In this document: piece by piece, positions 55,691-64,000 of the stretch
How positions within the stretch are numbered: position 1 is the stretch's first letter
How the letters are laid out: each line of letters begins with the position of its first letter
Source of the DNA: Thermohalobaculum sp963822985
GTDB lineage: Bacteria; Pseudomonadota; Alphaproteobacteria; Rhodobacterales; Rhodobacteraceae
DNA length: 64,000 nt
NCBI GenBank assembly: GCA_963822985.1
Contig: CAWGJU010000010.1
Coordinates: forward strand, 558,001 to 622,000
Direction of reading: 5' to 3'
The notes under the pieces: generated by a model
Databases searched by the model: none
Told to the model about the DNA's origin: nothing
The model's input: the letters and a program-made list of their open reading frames with translations, nothing else
Position numbers and translations under genes: made by a program

Positions 55691-56240
55691 CCTACTCGAC
55701 ATACCTGGCCGAGCCGAGCGGCTTGGCCAGCGCGACCAGCGCCGGCAGCGGAAAGCCGATCCAGGGCACTACCATGGACCAGGCCTCGATGCAGCGGTGG
55801 CGGTAGATGCACTCCTCGACCGGTATCTTTGCGATCAGCTCGTCGACGCCGATCTCGAATGGCTGCTCGACCATCCCCCCCGATCTTCACCGTCCAGGGG
55901 TCGGTCGGCAGCGCCTGCGACGCGTCGTGAGATCTCCTTGTGCCAGCCGAACTCGTAGAAGTTGTTGTACGTGGTGTTCAGCTTCGCTGGCGTCACGGCA
56001 CGGCCGGCATCGGCATAGTCGGGGTTCCGTCTTCGGCGCAGGCTCCCAAGGCTCGCCCGGCGCGGCGGCCAGCGCCGGCACGGCGGCCAGCGCCGGCACG
56101 GCGGTCAGCGCGCCGCCAGCGACCAGCCCCGCGCCGGCCAGCCCGGCTACCGCAAGCCATTGTCGCCGGTTGAGATAGACCGGCTCGGGCGTGACGAAGC
56201 TCTCGGGCAGCGCCCAGCGCGGCGGCGTGATGTAGTGCAT
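55691..56240 (-). pseudogene. msrP: MsrP (YedY) catalytic subunit, N-terminal fragment
   Basis: Twin-arginine-like NRRQWLAVAGLAGAGLVAGG, TTYNNFYEFGWHKEI, DPWTVKI and, after frame changes (near 55985, 55925 and a C7 run at 55874), CIYRHRCIEAWSMVVPWIGF with the molybdenum-ligand Cys. It ends GSARYVE-stop, about 180 of roughly 320 residues. MsrP reduces oxidised methionines in periplasmic proteins. The rest is replaced by kinase sequence. Confidence 0.75.
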
Positions 56241-56343
56241 GGCGGTCTACGAACTGTTGTCGCTTGTCACCATAGCCGGGCCCTGGCGAAACCCGAGTCA
56301 CGATCGGTCAGCCGGCGGGGTCGGCGCGGATTCGCGCGCGGGC

Positions 56344-57205
56344 TCAGTCGATGACGAATTCCTCGACCGAATAACCCTGCAGGTACAGCAGCGCGGTGAG
56401 GTCCCCATGACGGATACTCGCCCGCGCCTGCTCGGCGACGATCGGCTTCGCCCGGAAGGCGACGCCCAGGCCGGCCGCCTCGATCATGCCGAGGTCGTTC
56501 GCCCCGTCGCCCACCGCCAGCGCCTCGCCCAGCGCGATGTCACGCTCGCCGGCGATCCGCCGTAGCGCCTCGAGCTTGGCCGCCCGGCCGAGCACCGGCT
56601 CGCCGACCCGCCCCGACAGCCGCCCATCGGCCGCTAGCAGCCGGTTGGCCTGGTGAATCTCGAACCCCGCCGCCGCGGCGACCCGCTCGGTGAAGAAGGT
56701 GAAGCCGCCCGAGACCAGCGCCGTCACAACGCCATTTGCCCGCATGGTGCGGACCAGCACCCGCGCGCCCGGCGTCAGACTGACCCGTTGGTCGTAGACG
56801 GATTGAAGCTCCGCCTCGGGCAGCCCCGCGACCAGCGCGACGCGCGCACGCAGCGCCTCCTCGAAGTCGAGCTCGCCCCGCATGGCCCGCTCGGTGATCG
56901 CCGCGACCCGGCCGCGCACGCCGGCGAAATCGGCCACCTCGTCGATGCACTCGACGGGGATCATCGTCGAAATCCATGTCGGCGATCAGCAGGCGCTTGC
57001 GCCGGTTCGCGGCCGGCAAGCAATTCGCGTCGGTCCCGTCGATCTCCAGCAGTTGAGGGCGCACGACCGGGATCTCCGCCGCGTCCGGCGAGAGGCGCCG
57101 CGTCGCGCCCGCTCCCGCGCCCGCCAGCTCGGCCGCGGCCGCGGCGATCGCGGCGTCGGACAGACCGCGCGCCGGCGCGGCGGTGAGGACGACGACGTGG
57201 TCCAT
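56344..57205 (-). CDS. serB: Phosphoserine phosphatase SerB (frameshifted)
   Basis: About 286 residues. The N-terminal ACT-like part MDHVVVLTAAPARGLSDAAI leads to KRLLIADMD, where a frame change near 56962 interrupts the DxDST motif; the other frame continues VECIDEVADFAG. HAD motifs TALVSGGFTFFTERVAAAAG, the Lys in GRAAKLEALR and AVGDGANDLGMIEAAGLG are intact. It releases serine from phosphoserine in serine synthesis. Confidence 0.9.
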
Positions 57206-57213
57206 GCGGGCCC

Positions 57214-58356
57214 TCAGCCGAGCAAGCGCTGCAGCCGGTGCACGCCCTCGGCGATCTCGTCCTCGCCGCGCGCGAACGAGAAGCGCACTGTCCGGTGGCC
57301 GCGCGTCGGATCGAAGTCCAGCCCCGGGGCTGCGGCCACCCCGCCCTCCTGCAACATGCGCCGGCAGAACTCTTGGCTGTCGTTCGCAAGCCGCGTGCAA
57401 TCGGCGTAGATGTAGAAGGCCCCGTCGGCCGGCGCGATGTCCACGAAGCCGAGCGCCGGCAGCGCATCCAGCAATCGCGCCCGGTTGGCGGCGTAGACGC
57501 GCTTCAGCCCCTCCAGCTCCTCCTCCGCGTCCAGCGCCCCCAGCGCGGCGATCTGGCTGGCATGCGGCGGACAGATGAAGAGGTTCTGCGCGAGGTTCTC
57601 GATCGTGCGCACCAGCGCCTCGGGCACGACCATCCAGCCGACCCGCCAGCCCGTCATCGAGAAGTACTTGGCGAAGCTGTTGATGACGATTGCCTCGTCC
57701 GAGACCTCCAGCGCCGACACCGCCGGCGCCTCGTAGCTGAGCCCATGATAGATCTCGTCCGAGATGAATGCCGCACCGGCATCGGCGCACCAATTGGCCA
57801 GCGCCGCCAGCGCGCCCCGGTCCAGCATCGTGCCGGTCGGATTGGCCGGGCTTGCGACCAGCAGGCCGTCGATCCGCCCGGCCGCGCCGAGATGTTCCGG
57901 CGTCGGCTGGAAGCGCGTCCCCAGCCCCGTCTCGATTCGAACGACATCGAGGTCGAGCGCGCCCAGGATGTTGCGATAGGCCGGATACCCCGGATCGGCC
58001 AGCGCGACGCGCGCCCCCGCGTCGAAGAGCGCGATGAACGCCAGCACGAAGGCGCCCGACGAGCCCGCGGTGACCACCACGCGCCCCGGGTCGAGCTCGA
58101 CCCTGTGCCGCCGCCGGTAGAGATCGGCGATGCCGCGGCGCAGCTCGGGTAGGCCCAGCGCCACCGTGTAGCCGAGCGCATCGCCCGCCCGCATGGCCGC
58201 CTGAAGCCGCGCCATGGCGGCGCGCGGCGCCGGCGAGCCGGGCTGGCCCACCTCCATGTGCACGATGTCGCGCCCCTCGGCCTCGAGCCTCTGAGCCGCG
58301 CTCATCGCGTCCATGGCCAGGAATGGCGCAACCGCGCTCCGCCTTGATTTCCGCAC
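57214..58356 (-). CDS. Class I aminotransferase (AspC-like)
   Basis: 380 residues, intact. VTAGSSGAFVLAFIALFDAG, ADPGYPAYRNIL, SPANPTGTMLDRG, ISDEIYHGLSYE, the PLP lysine in NSFAKYFSMTGWRVGW and RFSFARGEDEI. The protein starts in the usual way for this group (RRSAVAPFLAMDAMSAA). Specificity among aspartate, alanine or aromatic acids not fixed. 8 nt upstream of serB, suggesting one transcript. Confidence 0.9.
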   Translation of the reverse strand: MRKSRRSAVAPFLAMDAMSAAQRLEAEGRDIVHMEVGQPGSPAPRAAMARLQAAMRAGDALGYTVALGLPELRRGIADLYRRRHRVELDPGRVVVTAGSSGAFVLAFIALFDAGARVALADPGYPAYRNILGALDLDVVRIETGLGTRFQPTPEHLGAAGRIDGLLVASPANPTGTMLDRGALAALANWCADAGAAFISDEIYHGLSYEAPAVSALEVSDEAIVINSFAKYFSMTGWRVGWMVVPEALVRTIENLAQNLFICPPHASQIAALGALDAEEELEGLKRVYAANRARLLDALPALGFVDIAPADGAFYIYADCTRLANDSQEFCRRMLQEGGVAAAPGLDFDPTRGHRTVRFSFARGEDEIAEGVHRLQRLLG

Positions 58357-58437
58357 GCCGCTTGCCCTCGATGGCCGGGATCATACATTTTGCAGATACA
58401 TCATAGCCCGCGCCACGCGGGTACGGGAGCACGCGGT

Positions 58438-59763
58438 TTGACGCGACGCTGGAAAATTGCCGCGGCGCTGGTCGCGGCCACGCTTGCCCTGCCCGGGGCG
58501 GCGTCAGCCTTGTCCTTGGTGCGCGATGCCGAGATCGAGCGCACGCTCGACAGGATGTCGGCGCCGATCTTCCAGGCGGCAGGCCTCGACCCGTCCACTG
58601 TCGAGATACTGCTCGTCAATGACAGGTCGCTCAATGCCTTCGTCGCGGGGGGGCGGCGCGTCTTCATCCATACCGGGCTGATGATGGAGCTCGAAACGCC
58701 CGAGGAGCTTCTGGGGGTCATCGCGCACGAGACCGGCCACATCGCCGGCGGGCACGAGGCGCGCCGCTCGATCAACCTGCGCAATGCGCAAGGGCCGGCG
58801 CTGATCGGCCTGCTGGCCGGCATCGCGGCGGGCGCTGTCGCCGGCGGCGAAGCCGGGGCGGCGATCGCCGGCGGCTCGCAGGGGATTCTTGGGCGCACGC
58901 TGCTCAGCCACAGCCGAGGCGAGGAGGCCTCGGCCGACCAGGCGGCCATCTCCTATCTCGACCGCGCCGGCATCGACCCGGAAGGGTTGGAGAAGGTTCT
59001 CGAACGCTTCCGCGGGCAGGAGGTGCTGGCCATCGGCAATCTCGACCCATACGTGCTGACGCACCCGCTCAGCACCGAACGCATGTCGCTGATCGAGCGC
59101 CGCGTCGGCGAGACAAGCGGTCGCCGTTGGCCGGAAGACGCGGACCGCACGTACTGGCACAAGCGGTTGCGCGCCAAGCTGACCGGTTTCCTTAAGGACC
59201 CCTCGCGCGTGCTGGCCAATCTCGAGCGGGAGCCCGAGACAGAGTTCACGCTTTACGAAAAGGCGATCGCGCTGCACCGCCTGCCGGATCCGGAGCGCGC
59301 CATCCAGACGGTCGACCGCCTGATCGCGATGCGGCCCAACGATCCTTATTACCTCGAGCTCAAGGGGCAGATCCTGCTGGAATCCGGGCGCGCCGCCCAG
59401 GCGGTCCCGGCCTATCGACAGGCGGCGCGGCTCGCCCCTGACGAGCCCTTGCTCAAGGCCGGGCTCGGCCGCGCGCTTCTGCAGTCGAACGACCCCGCGG
59501 CCAATACCGAGGCGCTGAGCGTGCTGCAGGAGGCGCGGCGCGAGGATCTGGCAGACGCCTCCGCGCTCCGCGACCTCGCCACGGCCTATGACCGGGCCGG
59601 CGACCGCGGCATGGCGACGCTGGCCACGGCCGAGCGCTATGCCCTGATCGGCGATGTCGACAGCGCGCTCAGCCTGGCCCATCGTGCGGTCGGCATCCTG
59701 CCGCAGGGCTCGCCCGGCTGGCTGCGCGCCCAGGATATTCTCGCGCTCGACACAGAAAACTGA
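58438..59763 (+). CDS. M48-family metallopeptidase with TPR repeats (BepA-like)
   Basis: 441 residues from TTG 58438 (GGGAG upstream); TTG 58390 is an alternative. Signal peptide ends GAASAL. The zinc motif HETGHIAGGHE (HExxH) and third ligand in EEASADQAA are intact. The C-terminal half has TPR repeats (PYYLELKGQILLESGRAAQA). BepA-type enzymes clear misfolded outer membrane proteins and assist LptD assembly. Followed by a DsbA-family gene 17 nt later, which fits an envelope quality-control pair. Confidence 0.9.
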   Translation: MTRRWKIAAALVAATLALPGAASALSLVRDAEIERTLDRMSAPIFQAAGLDPSTVEILLVNDRSLNAFVAGGRRVFIHTGLMMELETPEELLGVIAHETGHIAGGHEARRSINLRNAQGPALIGLLAGIAAGAVAGGEAGAAIAGGSQGILGRTLLSHSRGEEASADQAAISYLDRAGIDPEGLEKVLERFRGQEVLAIGNLDPYVLTHPLSTERMSLIERRVGETSGRRWPEDADRTYWHKRLRAKLTGFLKDPSRVLANLEREPETEFTLYEKAIALHRLPDPERAIQTVDRLIAMRPNDPYYLELKGQILLESGRAAQAVPAYRQAARLAPDEPLLKAGLGRALLQSNDPAANTEALSVLQEARREDLADASALRDLATAYDRAGDRGMATLATAERYALIGDVDSALSLAHRAVGILPQGSPGWLRAQDILALDTEN

Positions 59764-59780
59764 ATCCTCGGGGAGGACCG

Positions 59781-60542
59781 ATGCGACAGACCCTTACAGT
59801 GATCGCGCTCGCCGCGAGCCTCGGCCTGCCGGCCGCGGCATCGGCCAAGCCGCTTGACCTCGGCGCGATGACGGATGCCGACCGCGCCGCCTTCCGCGAG
59901 GAGGTGCGCGCCTATCTCATCGAAAACCCCGAAATCATCCTCGAGGCGATCCAGATCCTCGAGCAACGCCGCACCGCGGCCGCGCAGGCGGGCGACCAGC
60001 AACTGGTCGCCGCACATGCCGACCAGCTCTACGATGACGGCTTCTCCTGGGTCGCCGGCAACCCCGACGGCGACGTGACCATCGTCGAGTTCCTCGACTA
60101 CCGCTGCGGCTATTGCAAGAAGGCCCAGCCCGCTGTCGAGGAGCTGCTGCAGCGCGACCCCGACGTGCGCCTGATCGTCAAGGAGTTCCCGATCCTCGGC
60201 CCGGACTCGGTGACCGCCGGCAAGATGGCGCTGGCCGCGCTCGAGCTCGACCGGTCGAAGTTCGCGAAGCTGCACGCGGCGCTGATGGGCCACAGGGGCA
60301 ACATGACCGAGGACGTCGCCTACGACCTCGCCGAAGAGGCGGGCTACGACACCGACGCTCTCAAGGAGCTCGCCGAGAGCACCAAGGTCGACGACCGGCT
60401 GCAAAGGAACTACCAGCTCGCCCAGGCCCTCGGGCTCCAGGGCACGCCGGCCTTCGTCGTCGGCGACGAGATCATCCGCGGCTACCTGCCCGCCGACGAG
60501 ATGCTCACCGCCGTGCGCGACGCCCGCGTCGCCCAGAACTGA
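59781..60542 (+). CDS. DsbA-family thiol oxidoreductase (Com1-like)
   Basis: 253 residues with signal peptide (1-22, AASA). An N-terminal helix YLIENPEIILEAIQILEQR is typical of Com1/ScsC-type oligomerising DsbA proteins. Active site FLDYRCGYCKKA (CGYC) and cis-proline loop LQGTPAFVVGDEII. It forms or rearranges disulfides in the periplasm. GGGGAGG precedes ATG. Confidence 0.92.
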   Translation: MRQTLTVIALAASLGLPAAASAKPLDLGAMTDADRAAFREEVRAYLIENPEIILEAIQILEQRRTAAAQAGDQQLVAAHADQLYDDGFSWVAGNPDGDVTIVEFLDYRCGYCKKAQPAVEELLQRDPDVRLIVKEFPILGPDSVTAGKMALAALELDRSKFAKLHAALMGHRGNMTEDVAYDLAEEAGYDTDALKELAESTKVDDRLQRNYQLAQALGLQGTPAFVVGDEIIRGYLPADEMLTAVRDARVAQN

Positions 60543-60602
60543 TCCGCCGGACGCTCGCGGAAGTTGTGCGGCGTCGGCCTGCAAGGCCTGCGGCGCACTC
60601 GT

Positions 60603-60630
60603 TTGACGTGCCGCAATTTCGGCGTATAAG
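60603..60630 (+). promoter_or_regulatory. Predicted sigma-70 promoter of accBC
   Basis: TTGACG (60603-60608) and TATAAG (60625-60630) with a 16-nt spacer, 90 nt upstream of accB. This is the best -35/-10 pair seen in the window. Confidence 0.65.
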
Positions 60631-60719
60631 CGCGCCGACCTGCCGGAGGGGCCCGCGAGAGGGCTGGGCTCCCGGAAGAGAACAGCGCCGCCGTCGTGCG
60701 GCCGGCACGCGGAGGGTCG

Positions 60720-61196
60720 ATGAGCAAGGGCATCGAGCAGGATGTCGCCTTTATCCAGGCATTGGCGCAGCTTCTGCGCGAATCCGACCTGACCGAGCTC
60801 GAGGTCGAGCGCGAGGGTGACGAGCTGAAGGTGCGCCTCTCGCGCGCCGCGCCGCCGTCGGCGTGCCCCGCTCTCGCCGCTTTGCCCCAAGCCCTGCCCC
60901 ACCCCGCCATGCACGTCGCGCCGGCGCCCCAGCCGGCGCCGGGCGCAGACGGGCCGGATCTGACCCAGGCCGTCACCTCGCCCATGGTCGGCACCGCCTA
61001 TCTTTCGTCCGAGCCGGGCGCCGAGCCCTTCGTCAGCATTGGCGACGAGGTCGCCGAGGGCGACACGCTTTTGATCATCGAGGCGATGAAGACGATGAAC
61101 CAGATCCCGGCGCCGCGCGCCGGGCGGGTCCGCGCCGTCCTCGTCGAGAACGCCGAACCGGTCGAGTTCGGCGAGCCGCTGTTGATCATCGACTAG
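60720..61196 (+). CDS. accB: Biotin carboxyl carrier protein of acetyl-CoA carboxylase
   Basis: 158 residues. N-terminal helix region QDVAFIQALAQLLRESDLTE, Ala/Pro linker, then the biotinyl domain with VTSPMVGTAYLSSEPGAEPF and the biotinylation site EAMKTMN (usual form EAMKLMN). Carries CO2 in the first step of fatty acid synthesis. ACGCGGAGGGTCG precedes ATG. accC follows after 25 nt. Confidence 0.95.
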   Translation: MSKGIEQDVAFIQALAQLLRESDLTELEVEREGDELKVRLSRAAPPSACPALAALPQALPHPAMHVAPAPQPAPGADGPDLTQAVTSPMVGTAYLSSEPGAEPFVSIGDEVAEGDTLLIIEAMKTMNQIPAPRAGRVRAVLVENAEPVEFGEPLLIID

Positions 61197-61221
61197 CCGC
61201 CGCGCCCGGGCCTCTGCCGAC

Positions 61222-62569
61222 ATGTTCGAGAAGATTCTGATCGCCAATCGCGGCGAGATCGCGCTGCGGGTCATCCGGGCGGCGCGCGAGATGGGGATCG
61301 AGACGGTCGCCATCCACTCGACCGCCGACCAGGACGCCATGCACGTCCGCCTCGCCGACCAGAGCGTCTGCGTCGGCCCGCCGTCGTCGGCGCAGAGCTA
61401 CCTGAACCAGCCGGCCATCCTGGCCGCCTGCGAGATCACCGGCGCCGAGGCGATCCACCCAGGCTATGGCTTCCTCTCCGAGAACGCCGGCTTCGCCCGG
61501 ATCGTCGAGGAGAGCGGCCTCGTCTTCATCGGCCCCACCTCCGAGCATATCGGCCTGATGGGCGACAAGATCGCCGCCAAGGAGACAATGCGCCGCCTCG
61601 GCGTGCCCTGCGTGCCGGGCTCCGACGGCGGCGTCGCCGACATCGCCCGGGCCCGCAAGGTGGCGCAGGCGCTCGGCTACCCTGTGCTCGTCAAGGCGGC
61701 GGCCGGCGGCGGCGGGCGCGGCATGAAGGTGGCGCGCACGGCCGAGCAGCTCTCGACCGCCTTCTCGGCGGCCCGCGCCGAGGCAAAGGCGGCGTTCGGC
61801 GACGACGCCGTCTATCTGGAGAAATACCTCGGCCGGCCGCGCCACATCGAGGTGCAGGTCATCGGCGACGGCCAGGGGCACGCCTGCCACTTGGGCGAGC
61901 GCGACTGCTCGCTGCAGCGGCGCCATCAGAAGGTCTTCGAGGAGGCGCCCTCGCCCGTCATCGACGCGGCGACGCGCGCCCGCATCGGCGAGATCTGCGC
62001 CGACGCGATCCGCGAGATGGGCTATCGCGGCGTCGGCACGATCGAGTTCCTCTACGAGGACGGCGAGTTCTATTTCATCGAGATGAACACCCGCCTGCAG
62101 GTCGAGCACCCCGTGACCGAGATGGTCTACGGCGTCGACCTCGTGACCGAGCAGATCCGCATCGCCGCCGGCCAGCCGATGAGTTTCGCGCAAGCGGACC
62201 TCGTGCCGCGCGGCCATGCCGTCGAGTGCCGGATCAATGCCGAGCGGGTGCCGAACTTCACGCCGTCGCCCGGCCTCGTCGACACATACCACGCGCCGGG
62301 CGGGCTCGGCATCCGCGTCGATTTCGCATCTCTATGCCGGCTATCGCGTGCCGCCCAATTACGACAGCCTGATCGGTAAGCTGATCGTCCACGGGCCCGA
62401 CCGGCCGGCCTGCCTGATGCGGCTCCGCCGGGCGCTGAGCGAGATGATCGTCGGCGGCGTTGATACGACGCTGCCGCTGTTCCACCGCCTGCTGCAGAGC
62501 CCCGAGGTGCTTTCCGGCGACTACAACATCCACTGGCTCGAAGAATGGCTGGCCCGGCAGGGCGAGTGA
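61222..62569 (+). CDS. accC: Biotin carboxylase AccC (one frameshift)
   Basis: About 449 residues. ATP-grasp enzyme with ANRGEIALRVIRAA, HPGYGFLSENAGF, the glycine loop KAAAGGGGRGMKV, EKYLGRPRHIEVQV, HLGERDCSLQRRHQK and FIEMNTRLQVEHPVTE. Near 62325 one extra T in a TTT run breaks the frame; removing it restores DSHLYAGYRVPPNYDSLIGK and a normal C-terminus. Since accC is essential, the base is probably an error. Confidence 0.95.
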
Positions 62570-62586
62570 TGCTTCCATAGAGCGCC

Positions 62587-63246
62587 ATGAAGGACGCGGA
62601 ATCAGACGACCTTGAGCTGACGCCCGAGCTGGTGCTGCGCGCCTATGGCGCCGGCGTGTTCCCGATGGCCGACCATGCCGAATCGGAGGACGTGTACTGG
62701 GTCGATCCGCGCAAGCGCGGTATCCTGCCGCTCGACGGCTTTCGCCTGTCGCGCTCGCTCCGCAAGCGGCTGTTGCGCGCCGACCACCGCGTCCGCGTCG
62801 ACAGCGCGTTCGAGGAGGTGCTCGACGCCTGCGCCGACCGGCCCGAGACATGGATAAACGAGACGATCCGCGCGCTTTTCATCCAGCTCCACCGCATGGG
62901 TCATGTCCATTCCGTCGAGGTTTGGCAGGCGGGAGAGCTCGTCGGTGGCCTCTACGGTCTCCGCCTGGGCGGCGCGTTCTTCGGCGAGAGCATGTTCAGC
63001 CGCGTCCGCGACGGCTCGAAGATCGCGCTTGCCTACCTCGTCGCCCGGCTGCGCGCCGGCGGCTTCACGCTGCTCGACACCCAATTCACGACGCCGCATC
63101 TCGAGTCGCTGGGCGCGCTCGCCATCCCCCGGTCCTGCTATCATGACCTGCTGGCGTGCGCGCTGGCGCACCGGGCCGAATTCTACTGCCTCGACGCCGA
63201 GCTCTCTCCCGCCGACGTGGTGCAGCTGATCACCCAGAGGTCATAG
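62587..63246 (+). CDS. aat: Leucyl/phenylalanyl-tRNA-protein transferase
   Basis: 219 residues. FPMADHAESEDVYWVDPRKR, TWINETIRALFIQLHRMGHVH, GGLYGLRLGGAFFGESMFSR and GFTLLDTQFTTPHLESLGA are the family signatures. Adds Leu or Phe to N-terminal Arg/Lys of proteins for ClpAP degradation. Starts 17 nt after accC. Its last 64 nt overlap the converging DUF2155 gene. Confidence 0.95.
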   Translation: MKDAESDDLELTPELVLRAYGAGVFPMADHAESEDVYWVDPRKRGILPLDGFRLSRSLRKRLLRADHRVRVDSAFEEVLDACADRPETWINETIRALFIQLHRMGHVHSVEVWQAGELVGGLYGLRLGGAFFGESMFSRVRDGSKIALAYLVARLRAGGFTLLDTQFTTPHLESLGALAIPRSCYHDLLACALAHRAEFYCLDAELSPADVVQLITQRS

Positions 63247-63944
63247 CGCGGGTGGTCGATGGCAGAGAGCGAGGGGCTCTCGGCGAACATCCAGCCGGAA
63301 AAGACCTCGTCCTGCCGATCCCTGGTGTCCCACACCTTCAGGAACGCCATGGTGCCGTGCGTGTCGTTGCCCTCGGGCGAGCGGCAGGCGTCGAGCTCGA
63401 TGCGCAGGCGCTCGACCTCGCGGGTCTCGCCGACCGTCATGTCGAAGGTCTTCGTCAGCCCGGTCATCTTGTCGAGCTCGCGCAGTTGCGCGCCCGCCCG
63501 CAGCGAGGTGGTCGGCGGATCGATCGGCACGACCGGCGCCGGCGCCTCCTCGGCCGGGTCGGTCATCCCCTTCGGCGCCCGGTGAAAGCGGCCATCGGGC
63601 GAACGCTCCCAGCCCTGGGCCGGTCCCTGCGGCGCCAATTCCTGCGGCGCCAACTCTTGCGGCGCGAGCTCCTGTGGCCCCAACTTCTGCGGCACGGAGT
63701 CCTGTGGCACGGGCGTGCCCGTCCCTTGCCCGGCCTCCCCGCCCGGCGGCGGAACGCGCAGGAAGCGCGGCTGCGCCACCGTCTCGCCGCCGCCGATCGG
63801 AGGCAGCGGCTCGACCGTGATGCTGCCCCTGCCTTGCCCGCCGGTCTGCGCCCGGACTGTCTGCGCCCACGGCGCGAACGCCGCTGTCGCGCCTACCGCG
63901 ATCGCCGCCGCCAGCAGGGCCGCGCGGCTACTCGCCGCCGCCAT
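63183..63944 (-). CDS. DUF2155-domain secreted protein
   Basis: 253 residues. Signal peptide near 1-32, then a Pro/Gln-rich repeat region (PQELAP units) and the C-terminal DUF2155 domain: LRELDKMTGLTKTFDMTVGE, FLKVWDTRDRQDEVFSGWMF and SLSAIDHPRYDLWVISC. Function unknown; in alphaproteobacteria it is often beside aat and envelope genes. Its ATG lies inside the end of the upstream gene, so they are coupled. Confidence 0.88.
   Translation of the reverse strand: MAAASSRAALLAAAIAVGATAAFAPWAQTVRAQTGGQGRGSITVEPLPPIGGGETVAQPRFLRVPPPGGEAGQGTGTPVPQDSVPQKLGPQELAPQELAPQELAPQGPAQGWERSPDGRFHRAPKGMTDPAEEAPAPVVPIDPPTTSLRAGAQLRELDKMTGLTKTFDMTVGETREVERLRIELDACRSPEGNDTHGTMAFLKVWDTRDRQDEVFSGWMFAESPSLSAIDHPRYDLWVISCTTSAGESSASRQ
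63631..63705. repeat. 15-bp tandem repeat, five units
   Basis: Degenerate 15-bp units beginning GGC and ending TGC or TGT encode QELAP-type repeats (QDSVP, QKLGP, QELAP three times) in the DUF2155 protein linker. Confidence 0.85.
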
Positions 63945-64000
63945 GGATCGCCTTGCTGACCAGGTCGATCAGGTTGATCGAGCCCTGCGTGTACTGGAAG
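63928..64000 (-). CDS. C-terminal end of an upstream gene, possibly mlaD (partial)
   Basis: The last 23 codons read FQYTQGSINLIDLVSKAIHG then GGE-stop (TAG 63930-63928), overlapping the DUF2155 start by 17 nt. In related genomes a gene for the MlaD lipid transport protein lies here, and the hydrophobic tail fits. The rest lies outside the window, so this identity is only a guess. Confidence 0.35.
   Translation of the reverse strand, partial: FQYTQGSINLIDLVSKAIHGGGE

Overview
This window is chromosomal DNA from a high-GC alphaproteobacterium. The evidence is the gene families present: a DUF1127 protein, an alphaproteobacterial-type ImuA, a DUF2155 protein beside aat and accBC, a ThiO/S/G/E thiamine operon with a TPP riboswitch, and strong GC bias at third codon positions. 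A Rhodospirillales- or Geminicoccales-like host would fit, but nothing here fixes the order. No rRNA, tRNA, CRISPR array, integrase or transposase was recognised.

Layout. 0-7.8 kb: a minus-strand operon of five tightly packed genes. Four are c-type cytochromes, with seven CxxCH heme motifs in total; the first gene looks like the di-heme peroxidase/RoxA type, and the fifth gene encodes a heme-free membrane-anchored protein. 7.9-13.5 kb: a CHASE2-type class III nucleotide cyclase, a FecR-like secreted protein upstream of it, and a 914-residue Pat-type protein acetyltransferase. 13.6-20.3 kb: TPP riboswitch, then thiD-thiO-thiS-thiG-thiE-thiY-tenA-thiZ-thiX, combining thiazole synthesis with uptake and salvage of the pyrimidine half. 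20.4-26.7 kb: an unusual ureohydrolase coupled to a formamidase, a CBS-domain protein, a small Lrp-type domain protein, an EF-hand protein, a Na+/H+ antiporter and a cation diffusion facilitator. 26.7-32.6 kb: a decayed accessory stretch with a pqqE pseudogene carrying an in-frame stop, the TPR tail of a lost cyclase, a His-rich small ORF, a phospholipase D-type enzyme, a Tat-exported metallo-hydrolase, and a formamidase N-terminus abutting a gamma-glutamyltranspeptidase C-terminus.

32.7-38.3 kb: a peptide-type ABC transporter operon (binding protein, two permeases, two ATPases). 38.5-46.1 kb: mutL, DUF1127, a GntR regulator coupled to an acyl-CoA synthetase, an EamA transporter and a PLP aminotransferase. 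46.1-55.0 kb: a GH13 glucan enzyme, an orphan imuA and a probable sugar-acid catabolic cluster (2-hydroxyacid dehydrogenase, EamA transporter, DenD-like epimerase, IlvD/EDD dehydratase; divergent VOC and SDR genes). 55.1-56.2 kb: a chimera of msrP and histidine-kinase remnants. 56.3-64 kb: housekeeping genes serB, an aminotransferase, an M48 peptidase, a DsbA-family protein, accB-accC with a good sigma-70 promoter, aat, a DUF2155 gene and the end of one further gene.

Two kinds of gene damage must be kept apart. Many well-conserved genes, including essential accC, carry one or more single-base frameshifts, some in homopolymers. These look like sequence or assembly error. In contrast, pqqE, the fmdA-ggt junction and the msrP-kinase junction show nonsense change or large deletions and look like real decay. 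Coordinates of frameshifted genes below span the whole reconstructed gene.
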